From: CAYGWP01 sp964353455
GTDB taxonomy: Bacteria; Planctomycetota; Phycisphaerae; FEN-1346
NCBI GenBank assembly: GCA_964353455.1
Contig: CAYGWP010000539.1
Coordinates: 1 to 17,990 of the forward strand
DNA: 17,990 bases
Reading direction: 5' to 3'
The notes below the pieces were generated by a model that did not search any database, was not told the origin of the DNA, and saw only the letters and a list, made by a program, of their open reading frames with translations. Positions within the stretch are counted from its first letter, which is position 1. Each line of letters opens with the position of its first letter. The translations under genes and the position numbers were made by a program. Below, one piece after another: positions 1 through 8,138 of this stretch.

Positions 1-99
1 GGCAAGCAGACGGCCGAGAATCCGAAGGACAACCCGAAGTACAAAGGGACGAACTGGTACGCCGGGGCGATCCTCATCGTCGGCGACCTGGTGGAGTAG
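1..99 (+). CDS. C-terminal fragment of an unidentified protein
   Basis: Frame 1 is open from the window edge to a TAG at 97-99 and encodes 32 residues ending in NWYAGAILIVGDLVE. The codon use matches neighbouring genes, with GC-rich third positions. The fragment is polar and lysine-rich (KDNPKYKG), followed by a short hydrophobic strand. It is too short to assign a family, and I do not recognise it. It ends 19 bp before the converging ATPase gene, so the two genes are tail to tail. The start and most of the gene lie outside the window. Confidence 0.6.
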   Translation, partial: GKQTAENPKDNPKYKGTNWYAGAILIVGDLVE

Positions 100-100
100 G

Positions 101-114
101 TGCGGCCGGCCGCA
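101..114. repeat. 14-bp perfect palindrome between convergent genes
   Basis: The sequence TGCGGCCGGCCGCA is its own reverse complement and fills most of the 19-bp gap between two converging stop codons. It has no loop and no U-tract, so a standard intrinsic terminator is not evident. It may simply reflect GC-rich sequence. Confidence 0.3.
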
Positions 115-118
115 GATT

Positions 119-2704
119 CTACGCCGCCGGCCTTGCCATCCGCCGCGCGCCAAACGCCTTCAGGACCTCGAACCAGAGGACGCTGGCCGCGCCGCCCGCG
201 AGGCAGACAGCCAGGTCGCCGGGGTGCAGGCTCTCGAATCGGAATAGTCCGCGGAAGAACGGCACGTAGAGCGCCACGGTCAGGAATGCGACCGCCCCGC
301 CCACCACCCACCACAGCGCCCGGTTGGGCCTCCTCAGGGTTGCTATGATGGTCCTCGACCACGAGCGGTTCGTCAGAATCAGGCCGAGGTTCGCAAGGAC
401 GAGCGTCGTGAAGGTAAGTGCGCGGCAGTCCTCCTCGCTGGAACCGAGGCTGCGGCCGATGACGAACACCGCCAGCGTAATGGCCAGCACGCTGGCGCCC
501 TGAAGAAGGCTCAGCGCCAGCGACCGGAGGCTGAAGAGCCGCTCGTCCGGGCCGCGCGGCGGCCGTTTCATGATGCCGCGCTCGGCGTCCTCGGCCTCGA
601 ACACCACCGAGCACGCCGGGTCGATGATAAGTTCCAGGAACACGATGTGTATCGGCAGAAGTATGAGCGGCCAGTCGCCGAAGAGGACGGGGATGAGCGA
701 GAGGCCCGCGATCGGCACGTGGATGGCGAAGATGTAGGCGATGGCCTTCCTGATGTTGTCGAAGATGCGTCGGCCCAGCCGCACCGCGCGGACGATGCTT
801 GAGAAATCGTCGTCGAGGAGCACGAGGGCGGCGGCCTCGCGGGCGACGTCGGTCCCACGGCCGCCCATCGCGATGCCGATGTGTGCCGACTTCAGGGCCG
901 GCGCATCGTTCACGCCGTCGCCGGTCATGGCTACGATCTCGCGGTTGGCCTTCAGTGCGTTGACGATCCGCAGTTTCTGCTGCGGGACGACGCGGGCGAA
1001 GATCGTGGCGGTCCGGATGCGGCGGGCGAGTTCATCATCGCTCATCGCGTCCAGTTCCGGGCCGGTGATGATCGCGTCGGGCGCCGCAAGGCCGATCTGC
1101 CGCGCGATGTTCTGGGCCGTGCGCGGATAGTCGCCCGTGATCATGATGATACGGATGCCCGCGCCGTAGCACTCGTGGATTGCGGCCGGCACGGTCGGCC
1201 GGATCGGGTCGGCCATCCCGACCAGGCCCAGGAATTGGAACTCGAAATCGTGCTGTTCGTTCGGAAGGCTTGTCTGGCGGAACCGCCCTTTGGCCACCCC
1301 CAGGACTCGCAGCCCATCGTCGGCCATGACGGCCACGCGGTCCGCCAGGGCCTGCTGCTCTGCCGCGCCGAGGTGGCACAGGTCGGCCACAGCCTCGGGG
1401 GCGCCCTTGGCCGCGATCACGAAATCCGTGCCGTCGGGCGATTTCCAGACGTGCGACAGCGCCAGGAGCGCGGGCGACAGCGGGTACTCGTGAACCAGCG
1501 TCCAGTTGTCGTGCAGGTGCTCGGTGCGGACCAGGTACTTCTCGCCCAGCGACTTGAGGGCCTTGTCCATCGGGTCGAACGGGTCGCGCTTACTGGCCAG
1601 GATTCCGAACTCCAGGAGTTCGTGGAACTGTTCGGGCAGCGTCTTCAGGGCGGGGTCGTTGGCGTCGAAGAACCCGCCCCCGGCGAAGAGTTTACTTATG
1701 GACATCTGATTCAGGGTCAGCGTCCCCGTCTTATCGACGCACAGCACGGTTGCCGCGCCCAGCGTCTCGACGGCCGGCACGCGCCGCGTCAGCACCCGGC
1801 TCTGCGCGATACGCCACGCCCCCAGCGCCAGGAACACCGTCAGCACCACCGGGAACTCCTCCGGCAGCGTCGCCATGGCCATCGTGATGCCTGCCAGCAG
1901 CCCTTCTTCCCACACCCGCACGGTGTTGCCGCGCGTCAGCCCGTAGATCACCACGACCACGGCGCACAGCGTGAGGCCGACTGCCGCGAGGTTCCGGACG
2001 ATGCGGCCGGTTTCCTTCTGGAGAGGGGTCCGCTCGGTCTCGACGGTCTGGAGGGCCTTGCCGATCTTCCCCATCTCGGTTGCGATACCTGTGGCGCGGG
2101 CCTCGGCCACGCCCTGGCCTTGAGTCACGAGCGTGCCTGAGAAGACGAAGGGGAGGTCGTCTCCGCCGGGTCGGCCCATCTCGGCGGGGGCGGTTCTCGA
2201 GGCGTGCTTGCGGACGGGCGTCGATTCGCCCGTCAGGAGCGATTCATCGGTCGAGAGGCTGACGGAGTAGAGCAGCACCGCGTCGGCGGGCACGCGGTCG
2301 CCCTCCGCCAGCAGGATGATGTCGCCCCGCGCCACCTCGCGCCCGGCGATGCGCCGCCGCCGGCCGTCGCGGATCACCAGGGCACGCGGGCTCGACAGGT
2401 CGCGCAGGGCCTCCAGGGCGCGCTCTGACCGGCGCTCCTGGAATATGGTGATGCCTATGACCACGAAGACGAAGCCCAGCAGCATCAGGGCGTCGCCGAC
2501 GTGCTCGCGGCCCATAGCAAGGTATATGCCGCCGCAGGCCACCAACAAGAGGAACATCGGCTCGCGGATGACCTCGAAGGCAATGGCGAAGACGCTCCGC
2601 CGCCGCGAGGAGGGGAGTTCGTTGTGCCCCTCGTCCCTCAAGCGGCGCGCGGCCTCGTGCTCCGAGAGGCCCGTGATGGCGTGGATGTCGAATGCTTCGG
2701 CCAC
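119..2704 (-). CDS. Cation-transporting P-type ATPase (P2-like)
   Basis: This integral membrane pump would couple ATP hydrolysis to cation transport across the cytoplasmic membrane. A GTG at 2704 is the likely start. It is preceded by AAGGGAG at good spacing and gives 861 aa, normal for P2-type pumps. An upstream ATG at 2827 adds 41 basic residues unlike the family. Seen with V at the GTG as residue 1: an N-terminal cation-ATPase domain (AFDIHAITGLSEHEAARRL), actuator TGES at 158-161, TM4 LPEEFP near 280-285, phosphorylation site DKTGT at 324-328, nucleotide-binding KGAPE at 433-437, MITGD near 521-525, hinge GDGVND at 595-600, and a C-terminal helix bundle. TM5 reads AIHVPIAG, where SERCA has an Asn and a Glu that bind calcium. 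TM6 reads ELIIDPACS and keeps one Asp. The ion is therefore not safely predicted as calcium. It faces the ribokinase gene divergently. Confidence 0.93.
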   Translation of the reverse strand: MAEAFDIHAITGLSEHEAARRLRDEGHNELPSSRRRSVFAIAFEVIREPMFLLLVACGGIYLAMGREHVGDALMLLGFVFVVIGITIFQERRSERALEALRDLSSPRALVIRDGRRRRIAGREVARGDIILLAEGDRVPADAVLLYSVSLSTDESLLTGESTPVRKHASRTAPAEMGRPGGDDLPFVFSGTLVTQGQGVAEARATGIATEMGKIGKALQTVETERTPLQKETGRIVRNLAAVGLTLCAVVVVIYGLTRGNTVRVWEEGLLAGITMAMATLPEEFPVVLTVFLALGAWRIAQSRVLTRRVPAVETLGAATVLCVDKTGTLTLNQMSISKLFAGGGFFDANDPALKTLPEQFHELLEFGILASKRDPFDPMDKALKSLGEKYLVRTEHLHDNWTLVHEYPLSPALLALSHVWKSPDGTDFVIAAKGAPEAVADLCHLGAAEQQALADRVAVMADDGLRVLGVAKGRFRQTSLPNEQHDFEFQFLGLVGMADPIRPTVPAAIHECYGAGIRIIMITGDYPRTAQNIARQIGLAAPDAIITGPELDAMSDDELARRIRTATIFARVVPQQKLRIVNALKANREIVAMTGDGVNDAPALKSAHIGIAMGGRGTDVAREAAALVLLDDDFSSIVRAVRLGRRIFDNIRKAIAYIFAIHVPIAGLSLIPVLFGDWPLILLPIHIVFLELIIDPACSVVFEAEDAERGIMKRPPRGPDERLFSLRSLALSLLQGASVLAITLAVFVIGRSLGSSEEDCRALTFTTLVLANLGLILTNRSWSRTIIATLRRPNRALWWVVGGAVAFLTVALYVPFFRGLFRFESLHPGDLAVCLAGGAASVLWFEVLKAFGARRMARPAA

Positions 2705-2888
2705 GATCCCGCTCCCTTTACGTAGGCCCCGGTTCTGCCTTTGCCGCCCCGGCTTGCCTCTGACCGGGAAGGGGAGTGGCTTTGCGGTACGACCTGAACC
2801 TGTGGGTGAACCCCGATGTCGCGTCAAGCATAAGGAAGTGCCGCGGGGTTTTCAAGTCTCGTTGCCCGCAGACAATTCCACCCCCTCC

Positions 2889-2917
2889 TTGCGGCCCGCC
2901 GCAATACTCCCTAGAAT
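2889..2917 (+). promoter_or_regulatory. Predicted sigma-70-type promoter for ribokinase
   Basis: TTGCGG at 2889-2894 and TAGAAT at 2912-2917 are separated by 17 bp. They lie about 85 bp before the ribokinase start, in the 296-bp divergent gap 2705-3000. The rest of that gap shows no gene I can support and no clear operator. A matching promoter for the ATPase on the other strand was not obvious. This call rests on sequence match only. Confidence 0.4.
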
Positions 2918-3000
2918 CGCTCCGTCGCGCGCCACGGTCAGCCCCCGGTGAATACACGGGGGGCCGAACGGGCTTGCATACCCAGATAGCGAGCGAACTG

Positions 3001-3924
3001 ATGCCCAAGCCGCGCATCCTCATCGTCGGCAGCGTGAACATGGACATCGTCGCGCGGGTGGACCACACGCCCGCGCCCGGAGAAAACGTCCGCGGCGAGG
3101 ACCTCCGCCTGATCCCCGGCGGAAAGGGCGCTAACCAGGCCGTTGCGTCGGCCCGCCTCGGCGCAGACACCGCCTTCCTCGGCCGCATCGGAGACGACCC
3201 CTTCGGCCGGCGCCTCCGCCGGGGCCTGGCCGAGGCCGGCGTACGCACCGACGCCCTCCGGGCCGTCGCCGGATGCCCCAGCGGCATCGCCTTCATCTTC
3301 GTGGATGCCGCAGGCCAGAACACCATCGTCGTCACGGCCGGGGCGAACGGCCGCCTCACCCCCGCCGACATAGATGCGGCCCGCGGCCTGGTGGCCGAGG
3401 CCGATGCGGTGCTCCTGCAACTGGAGATTCCGCCCGAGACGGTCGCCCGGACGATACGCCTGGCGCGCGAGGTCGGAACGCCCGCGATCGTCGATGCCGG
3501 GCCGCCGCGCAGCCCGGTCGATGAGGCCGTCTTTGAGTGCGACCTGCTTTCGCCGAACGAGGCCGAGGCGGCATCGCTCCTCGGCATCGCCCCCGGCAGC
3601 CGCACGGTCGAGGCGATGGCGAAGGAACTCCTCGCGCGCGGGCCGAAGGCCGTGGTCCTGAAGGCAGGCGCCCGCGGCTCGGTCGTCGCCGACGGCAATC
3701 GCGTCGAGACGGTCCCGCCATTTAAGATCAACCCGGTGGATACGACTGCCGCCGGGGATGCATTCACGGCCGCGCTCGCAATCGAGTTCGTCAAGGGCGC
3801 CGACCTCGTTGCGGCGGCACGCACGGCGAACGCCGCCGGGGCGCTGGCGTGCCTCAGGCTCGGCGCACAGCCCAGCATGCCGACGGCCGATGAACTCGCC
3901 GCGTTCCTTAGAAATAAAGCGTAG
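3001..3924 (+). CDS. rbsK: Ribokinase (PfkB family)
   Basis: This cytosolic sugar kinase probably converts D-ribose plus ATP to ribose 5-phosphate, feeding the pentose phosphate pathway. Starting at ATG 3001, the protein has 307 aa, matching E. coli RbsK (about 309). The frame is open further upstream, but those residues are unlike the family. Seen: an N-terminal strand ILIVGSVNMD with NMD at 13-15, the first PfkB signature GGKGANQAVA at 40-49, SPNEAEAA in the middle, LKAGARGSV near the nucleotide site, and the second signature DTTAAGDAF at 247-255 with catalytic base Asp253. The NPVDTTAAGDAF string is typical of true ribokinases rather than fructokinases, but substrate choice within PfkB remains uncertain. 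There is no ribose transporter or RbsD in the window, so it may serve nucleoside salvage. Confidence 0.9.
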   Translation: MPKPRILIVGSVNMDIVARVDHTPAPGENVRGEDLRLIPGGKGANQAVASARLGADTAFLGRIGDDPFGRRLRRGLAEAGVRTDALRAVAGCPSGIAFIFVDAAGQNTIVVTAGANGRLTPADIDAARGLVAEADAVLLQLEIPPETVARTIRLAREVGTPAIVDAGPPRSPVDEAVFECDLLSPNEAEAASLLGIAPGSRTVEAMAKELLARGPKAVVLKAGARGSVVADGNRVETVPPFKINPVDTTAAGDAFTAALAIEFVKGADLVAAARTANAAGALACLRLGAQPSMPTADELAAFLRNKA

Positions 3925-3939
3925 TACGACGTTCGATTC

Positions 3940-4044
3940 ACCGCAGAGGCCGCAGAGAACGCGGAGAAAAAACGGAGAAGACTTTAAGTTGTTATAAACA
4001 ACACAATTCGATTTGTTCTCTGTGATCTCTGCGGTCTCTGCGTT
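3940..4044. repeat. Nested inverted repeat with CGCAGAG motifs
   Basis: The left arm (3940-3969) carries CGCAGAG, CCGCAGAG and CGCGGAG in tandem. The right arm (4015-4044) carries the reverse complement with only a few mismatches, so about 28 bp can pair. The AT-rich centre holds a second palindrome, GTTGTT-ATA-AACAAC, at 3988-4002. The element fills almost all the space between ribokinase and truD. I have seen similar CAGAG-type palindromes in intergenic regions of environmental bacterial genomes, and no transposase is present. It could act as an RNA hairpin or terminator for ribokinase, but no clear U-tract follows the large stem. Confidence 0.75.
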
Positions 4045-4059
4045 TAGAGGGAATGCCAA

Positions 4060-5301
4060 GTGCGCTATCTCACGACGGAGTTGCCCGGCACAGGGGGCCG
4101 AATCAAGGTCCACCCCGACGATTTCCGCGTCACCGAGATGCCCCTGTACGAACCCTCCGGCGAAGGCGACCACGTCTATCTATACGTTGAAAAGCAGGGC
4201 ATCGGGTCCCTGGAGGCCGCCGAGCGGATCGCCGGCGCCCTCGGCCGGCCGCGCCGCGTGGTCGGCATAGCGGGCCTCAAGGACGCCCAAGCGGTCACAC
4301 GCCAGTGGATGAGCGTCGAGCGGGCCGACCCCGACCTGGCCGCACGCCTGCACCTGCCGGGCATCACGGTCCTGAGGGTCTTGCGCCACCGCAATAAACT
4401 CAAGATCGGGCACCTGGCGGGGAACCGTTTCGAGGTCCGCATCCGCGGCTGCCGCCCGGGGTCGAGGGAACTGGCCGAGCGCATCCTGCGCGTGCTGGCG
4501 GAGCGAGGAGTGCCGAACTGGTTCGACCGCCAGCGGTTCGGCCGCCGCGGCGACAACCACGTCCTCGGCCGCACGCTCGTCCTGGGACAGTACGATGAGT
4601 TCTGCCGCCACTTCCTCGGCCGGCCCACCGACGACGACCCGCCGCGCATCGCCAACGCCCGCCGCCACTTCGATGCCGGACGACTCGCCGAGGCCCGGAA
4701 ACTCTTCACCGGCTGCACCGACCACCTGAAGGTGCTCTCGGCGCTCATGCACACGAAGTCGCCGCAGCGCGCCGCCCATGCGCTGCCCAAGCAACTCGCG
4801 CGGCTGCTGGTGGGCGCATTCCAGTCGGAGATCTTCAACGCGGTCCTCGAGCGGCGCCTCGGCGGCATCGACCGCGTGGAGGCGGGAGACCTGGCCTACA
4901 TCCACCCGCGCCTGGCCGCCGCCGGCACGGCCGCGCATGAACGAGGCGAAGGTCCGCCCGGCGGCGCTGTGTTCCTGGTGGACCGCCCCGAGGATGAGGC
5001 CCCGCGGGCCGCAAGGTTTGAGATCAGCCCGTCCGGCCCGATCGTCGGGCACCGGGTGACGCTGGCCTCGGGCCGCCCCGGCGAGATCGAGCGGGCGGTG
5101 CTGGCCGAGAAAGGAATCGCGCCGGCCGACTTCGAGCGCGTCAAGGCCATGCGCCTGCGCGGCGACCGCCGCCCGCTTCGCGTCCCCATCGCCGAGACCG
5201 ATGTGAGCCCCGTGGGCGACGACATCACCGTCCGGTTCGCCCTGCCGTCGGGTGCGTACGCCACGGTCGTGTTTGCGGAAATCATGAAATCCGACATTTG
5301 A
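4060..5301 (+). CDS. truD: tRNA pseudouridine(13) synthase TruD
   Basis: This enzyme isomerises uridine 13 in tRNA to pseudouridine. The GTG at 4060 follows AGAGGG at workable spacing, and an ATG at 4053 is out of frame. The 413-aa product is longer than E. coli TruD (about 349) because of a larger insertion domain, which is common in the family. Seen: an N-terminal segment with FRVTEMPLYEPSGEGDHVYLYVEK, the catalytic motif GLKDAQAVTRQW with predicted catalytic Asp75, the NWFDRQRFGRRGDN motif at 153-166 (the NxFxxQRFG region of TruD), and a C-terminal LPSGAYATVVFAEIMK like the family's LPxGSYAT end. It follows ribokinase after a repeat element and probably has its own transcription unit. Its stop codon overlaps the promoter of the next gene. 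Confidence 0.95.
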   Translation: MRYLTTELPGTGGRIKVHPDDFRVTEMPLYEPSGEGDHVYLYVEKQGIGSLEAAERIAGALGRPRRVVGIAGLKDAQAVTRQWMSVERADPDLAARLHLPGITVLRVLRHRNKLKIGHLAGNRFEVRIRGCRPGSRELAERILRVLAERGVPNWFDRQRFGRRGDNHVLGRTLVLGQYDEFCRHFLGRPTDDDPPRIANARRHFDAGRLAEARKLFTGCTDHLKVLSALMHTKSPQRAAHALPKQLARLLVGAFQSEIFNAVLERRLGGIDRVEAGDLAYIHPRLAAAGTAAHERGEGPPGGAVFLVDRPEDEAPRAARFEISPSGPIVGHRVTLASGRPGEIERAVLAEKGIAPADFERVKAMRLRGDRRPLRVPIAETDVSPVGDDITVRFALPSGAYATVVFAEIMKSDI

Positions 5302-5325
5302 AAGCGTGCGGCCGGCGTCTATTAT
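5298..5325 (+). promoter_or_regulatory. Predicted sigma-70-type promoter for htrA
   Basis: TTGAAA at 5298-5303 and TATTAT at 5320-5325 are separated by 16 bp. They stand out in this GC-rich context. The -35 box overlaps the truD stop codon (TGA at 5299-5301). The predicted RNA start is about 35-40 bp before the htrA ATG. Sequence match only. Confidence 0.5.
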
Positions 5326-5369
5326 TATGTGGTGCGTTTCGCCGGAACCACTGTGAGGAAACAATCGCC

Positions 5370-6740
5370 ATGAAGAGCGGACGGTTTCTTTCGATCATTC
5401 TAGGACTCTCTCTCTGCGTCGTGGCGGCGGCACGCGCTGCCGCGCCGCCAACAAACGAAGACTCGCTGGCCGACCGGCGCACGCCGGTGGTCAGGGCGGT
5501 CGAGAAGGCCGCCCCGGCGGTCGTCAACATCTCCACCAAGCAGGTCCGCGTGGCCCGGCCCTACTTCTGGATGGACGTGCCGGAGGTGTTCAAGCAGCGG
5601 TTCGGCGACCTCTTCCGGCCGCGCAAGTACGTGACGGGCAGCCTCGGATCGGGCGTCATCATCAGCCCGAAGGGGTACATCGTTACGAACGCCCACGTGG
5701 TTGAGCAGGCCGACGAGATCATCATCACGATGTCGGACGAGTCGCAGCACAAGGCGGAACTGGTGAGCGCCGACCCGGAGGCCGACCTGGCGATCATCAA
5801 GGTGGAGGCCGGCCGGTCGCTCTCGGCCATCCGCATGGGCATCTCGTCGGACCTGATGATCGGCGAGACGGTCATCGCCGTCGGCAACCCGTTCGGATAC
5901 CAGCACACCGTGACCACCGGCGTGGTCTCGGCCCTTGACCGGACGATCGAGCCGTCGCCGGATGTGAAGTACGAGGGCCTCATCCAGACCGATGCCCCGA
6001 TAAATCCGGGGAACTCGGGCGGGCCGCTGCTGAACATCCGCGGGGAACTTATCGGCATAAATACAGCCATCCGCGCGGGGGCACAGGGCCTCGGGTTCGC
6101 CATTCCGGTCGATAAGGTCCGCTCCATCATGATAGGGCTCCTCTCGGTCCGCCGCGCGGGACAGCCGTGGCTGGGCCTTAAGTTCGACCCGTCGAAGCAG
6201 GCCCCGGTCGTCCAGGCCGTCGAGGCCGGCTCGCCCGCGGCCAGGGAGGGGCTCCTGCCGGGCGACCGCGTCGAGACGCTCGGCGGCCAGCCCGTCAAGG
6301 ACGTCCTGGAGTTCGAGACTCTCGTCCTGGACCACAAGGCGGGCGATACGCTGCGCATGGGCGTCCGCCGCGGAGACAAACTCATCGACTCCAAGGTGAG
6401 CGTGGTGGCCGCCCCGAAACCGGATGGGGCGAAACTCGCACGCACACTCTTCGGCCTCAATCTCCAGGAACTCTCGCCCGAGACGGCCCAGAGCCTGGGC
6501 CTGGCCGTGGACCGCGGACTGCTGGTGGCCGCAGCGGAGCCGTCGAGCCCCGCCTCCGCCGCCGGCTTCGAGCGCAAGGACGTCATCGTCCAGGTTGACA
6601 GGTACCGCGTCTCGGACCTGGAGACGCTCGGCAACCTGCTGGCCAACGTCAAGAAGGGCGAGCGGATCCTCTTCTACGTCGTCCGCGGCCAGACGGTCGC
6701 AAGGGCCATAATGGGCGCGCGGGCACCGGCCGCAGAGTAG
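5370..6740 (+). CDS. htrA: Secreted HtrA/DegQ-type serine protease with two PDZ domains
   Basis: This envelope protease/chaperone degrades or refolds misfolded exported proteins. ATG 5370 is chosen because it opens a typical signal peptide (MKSGRFLSIILGLSLCVVAAARA) and follows GAGGA. The 456-aa length equals DegQ-type proteins. Seen: trypsin-like triad His109 (TNAHVV), Asp139 (EADLAII) and Ser216 (PGNSGGP), with oxyanion residues around it. PDZ1 starts near WLGLKF (about 275-370) and PDZ2 near LFGLNLQEL (about 385-456). The loop before the catalytic domain (WMDVPEVFKQRFGDLF) is short, more DegQ than DegP. The promoter lies immediately upstream. A longer frame begins at 5298 but would mask the signal peptide. 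Confidence 0.94.
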   Translation: MKSGRFLSIILGLSLCVVAAARAAAPPTNEDSLADRRTPVVRAVEKAAPAVVNISTKQVRVARPYFWMDVPEVFKQRFGDLFRPRKYVTGSLGSGVIISPKGYIVTNAHVVEQADEIIITMSDESQHKAELVSADPEADLAIIKVEAGRSLSAIRMGISSDLMIGETVIAVGNPFGYQHTVTTGVVSALDRTIEPSPDVKYEGLIQTDAPINPGNSGGPLLNIRGELIGINTAIRAGAQGLGFAIPVDKVRSIMIGLLSVRRAGQPWLGLKFDPSKQAPVVQAVEAGSPAAREGLLPGDRVETLGGQPVKDVLEFETLVLDHKAGDTLRMGVRRGDKLIDSKVSVVAAPKPDGAKLARTLFGLNLQELSPETAQSLGLAVDRGLLVAAAEPSSPASAAGFERKDVIVQVDRYRVSDLETLGNLLANVKKGERILFYVVRGQTVARAIMGARAPAAE

Positions 6741-6801
6741 CACTGTCGCCAAAGGCCGTGCGCGGTGGGTCTCTGTACGTGTTTGGCGCACCATGTCTTC
6801 A

Positions 6802-6902
6802 ACCCTCTCCCCTTGCGGGAGAGGGTGGCCGAAGGCCGGGTGAGGGGTTTGCCGTTGCTCCACCCCTCACCCCTGCCCCTCTCCCACAAGGGGAGAGGGG
6901 TG
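6802..6902. repeat. Two head-to-head copies of a CCCTCTCCCC-type palindromic repeat
   Basis: Copy 1 on the plus strand (about 6802-6847) reads ACCCTCTCCCCTTG-C-GGGAGAGGG, then GGCCGAAGGCC and GGGTGAGGGG. Copy 2 on the minus strand (about 6902-6862) repeats the hairpin ACCCCTCTCCCCTTG-T-GGGAGAGGGG and the GGGTGAGGGG tail. Each copy has its own stem, and the two copies can also pair with each other, giving a cruciform-like bi-unit reminiscent of bacterial REP/BIME elements. It lies after htrA and may stabilise the 3' end of its mRNA or end transcription. The 6741-6990 gap holds this element, one family A fragment, and no gene I can support. Confidence 0.75.
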
Positions 6903-6918
6903 AACTGCGCCGCGCTGA

Positions 6919-6948
6919 ACGCGCACGGGTCTCCTGACCCGCCGCGCC
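6919..6948. repeat. Family A palindromic repeat, partly degenerate
   Basis: The core GGGTCTCCTGACCC is flanked on the right by GCCGCGCC, but the left flank has lost the matching GGCGCGGC. Other copies are at 8139-8168, 8189-8217, 11350-11373 and the right window edge. This copy lies 43 bp before the glycerate kinase-like gene. Confidence 0.65.
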
Positions 6949-6990
6949 AAGTGCGGCGGCGCCCGCCCCGGCTATAGAGTAGGAGCCACC

Positions 6991-8127
6991 GTGCGAGTTC
7001 TGGTTGCGCCGGCCTCGCTGAAGGAATGTCTCTCGGCCGATGAGGCGGCCCGCGCCATCGCCGACGGGGCGCGACGCGCAGGCGCAGACGTGACCGAACT
7101 CCCCCTGGCCGACGGCGGCCGCGGAACCACCGCCTGCATCGTCCGAGCACTCGGCGGGCACACCGTGTCGGTTCCCGTGACCGGCCCGCTGGGCGAGGGC
7201 GTTGCGGCCGCGCTCGGCCTCCTGCCCGGAGGCGAGACGGCAGTCTTCGAGATGGCCTCGGCGAGCGGCCTCGCCCTCGTCCCGCCCGACCGCCGCAGCG
7301 CCATGCTCGCCACGACCCGCGGCACGGGTGAACTCCTGCGGGCCGCGCTCGACGCCGGAGTCATCCGCATCTTCATGGGCATCGGCGACTCGGCCACGTC
7401 CGACGGCGGCTGCGGCATGGCCCAGGCCCTCGGCTTTCGACTCTTGGATCGGCACGGCCGCGAGGTCGGCCCCGGCGCGGCAGGGCTGGAGCGCCTCGAC
7501 CGCATCGAGAGTGCCGGCCGCGATGCGCGGCTGGCAAAGGTGGAGGTCCGCGTGGCGTGCGACGTGGATAACAGCCTGCTGGGTCCGCGCGGGGCCGCCC
7601 GCATCTTCGGTCCGCAGAAAGGTGCGAGTCCGGCGGAGGTCGAGCGGATCGAGGCGGCCCTCGCGCACCTGGCGGACATCATCCGCCGCGACCTCGGTGC
7701 GGACGTGCGGGCCGTCGCCGGCGGCGGGGCTGCCGGCGGACTCGGGGCGGGCGCCGTCGCCTTCCTGGGCGCGCGCCTCACGAGCGGCGCGGAATGGGTC
7801 CTTGACGCTGTCGGAATCGACCGGCGCCTGGCGGAGGCGGACCTGGTGCTGACGGCCGAGGGACGCTTCGACGCCCAGAGCCTGGCCGGCAAGGCGCCGA
7901 TGGCCCTGGCCCGCCGGGCGCGGGCCGCCGGCGCTGCGTGCATCGTCATCGCCGGAAGCGTGGGGACGGGGTACGAGGCGGCTTTTGAAAAAGGCGTGAC
8001 GGAAATCTTTTCTCTTGTGCGGGAAAATGTTACACTCACAGAGGCGATGGCCCGTGCCCGCGAACTTCTCTCGGCGCGGGCCGAGGAGGCCGTCCGCGGA
8101 TTCAGCCATAAGGCTAGAGCACTTTAG
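6991..8127 (+). CDS. Glycerate kinase family protein, divergent active site
   Basis: Family members phosphorylate D-glycerate (to 2- or 3-phosphoglycerate) with ATP. GTG 6991 is the start, with AGGAG five bases upstream. The 378-aa length matches E. coli GarK (about 381). Seen: GIGDSATSDGGCG near 130-142, RIFGPQKGAS, AGGGAAGGLGAGAVAFLGA, and EGRFDAQSLAGK, all in family order. Several normally conserved positions differ. The N-terminal APDS motif reads APAS (Ala8), and DGGEGT reads DGGRGT (Arg44). GIGGSATNDGG also reads GIGDSATSDGG. The fold is clear but activity on glycerate is uncertain. The 124-bp gap before the next gene carries tandem palindromes, so this gene may form its own transcription unit. 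Confidence 0.85.
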   Translation: MRVLVAPASLKECLSADEAARAIADGARRAGADVTELPLADGGRGTTACIVRALGGHTVSVPVTGPLGEGVAAALGLLPGGETAVFEMASASGLALVPPDRRSAMLATTRGTGELLRAALDAGVIRIFMGIGDSATSDGGCGMAQALGFRLLDRHGREVGPGAAGLERLDRIESAGRDARLAKVEVRVACDVDNSLLGPRGAARIFGPQKGASPAEVERIEAALAHLADIIRRDLGADVRAVAGGGAAGGLGAGAVAFLGARLTSGAEWVLDAVGIDRRLAEADLVLTAEGRFDAQSLAGKAPMALARRARAAGAACIVIAGSVGTGYEAAFEKGVTEIFSLVRENVTLTEAMARARELLSARAEEAVRGFSHKARAL

Positions 8128-8138
8128 GGTTGAATAGT

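Noticed and set aside
881..2140. Long plus-strand open frame antisense to the ATPase gene
   Set aside because: It is a shadow of the GC-rich coding strand: arginine- and alanine-rich, without family motifs, while the minus strand carries all P-type ATPase signatures.
2718..4173. Long minus-strand open frames opposite ribokinase
   Set aside because: They lack recognisable motifs and run through the intergenic palindrome, while ribokinase on the plus strand has both PfkB signatures.
5298..5369. N-terminal extension of HtrA from the TTG at 5298
   Set aside because: The extension would precede a typical signal peptide, overlaps the predicted promoter, and ATG 5370 has its own ribosome site.
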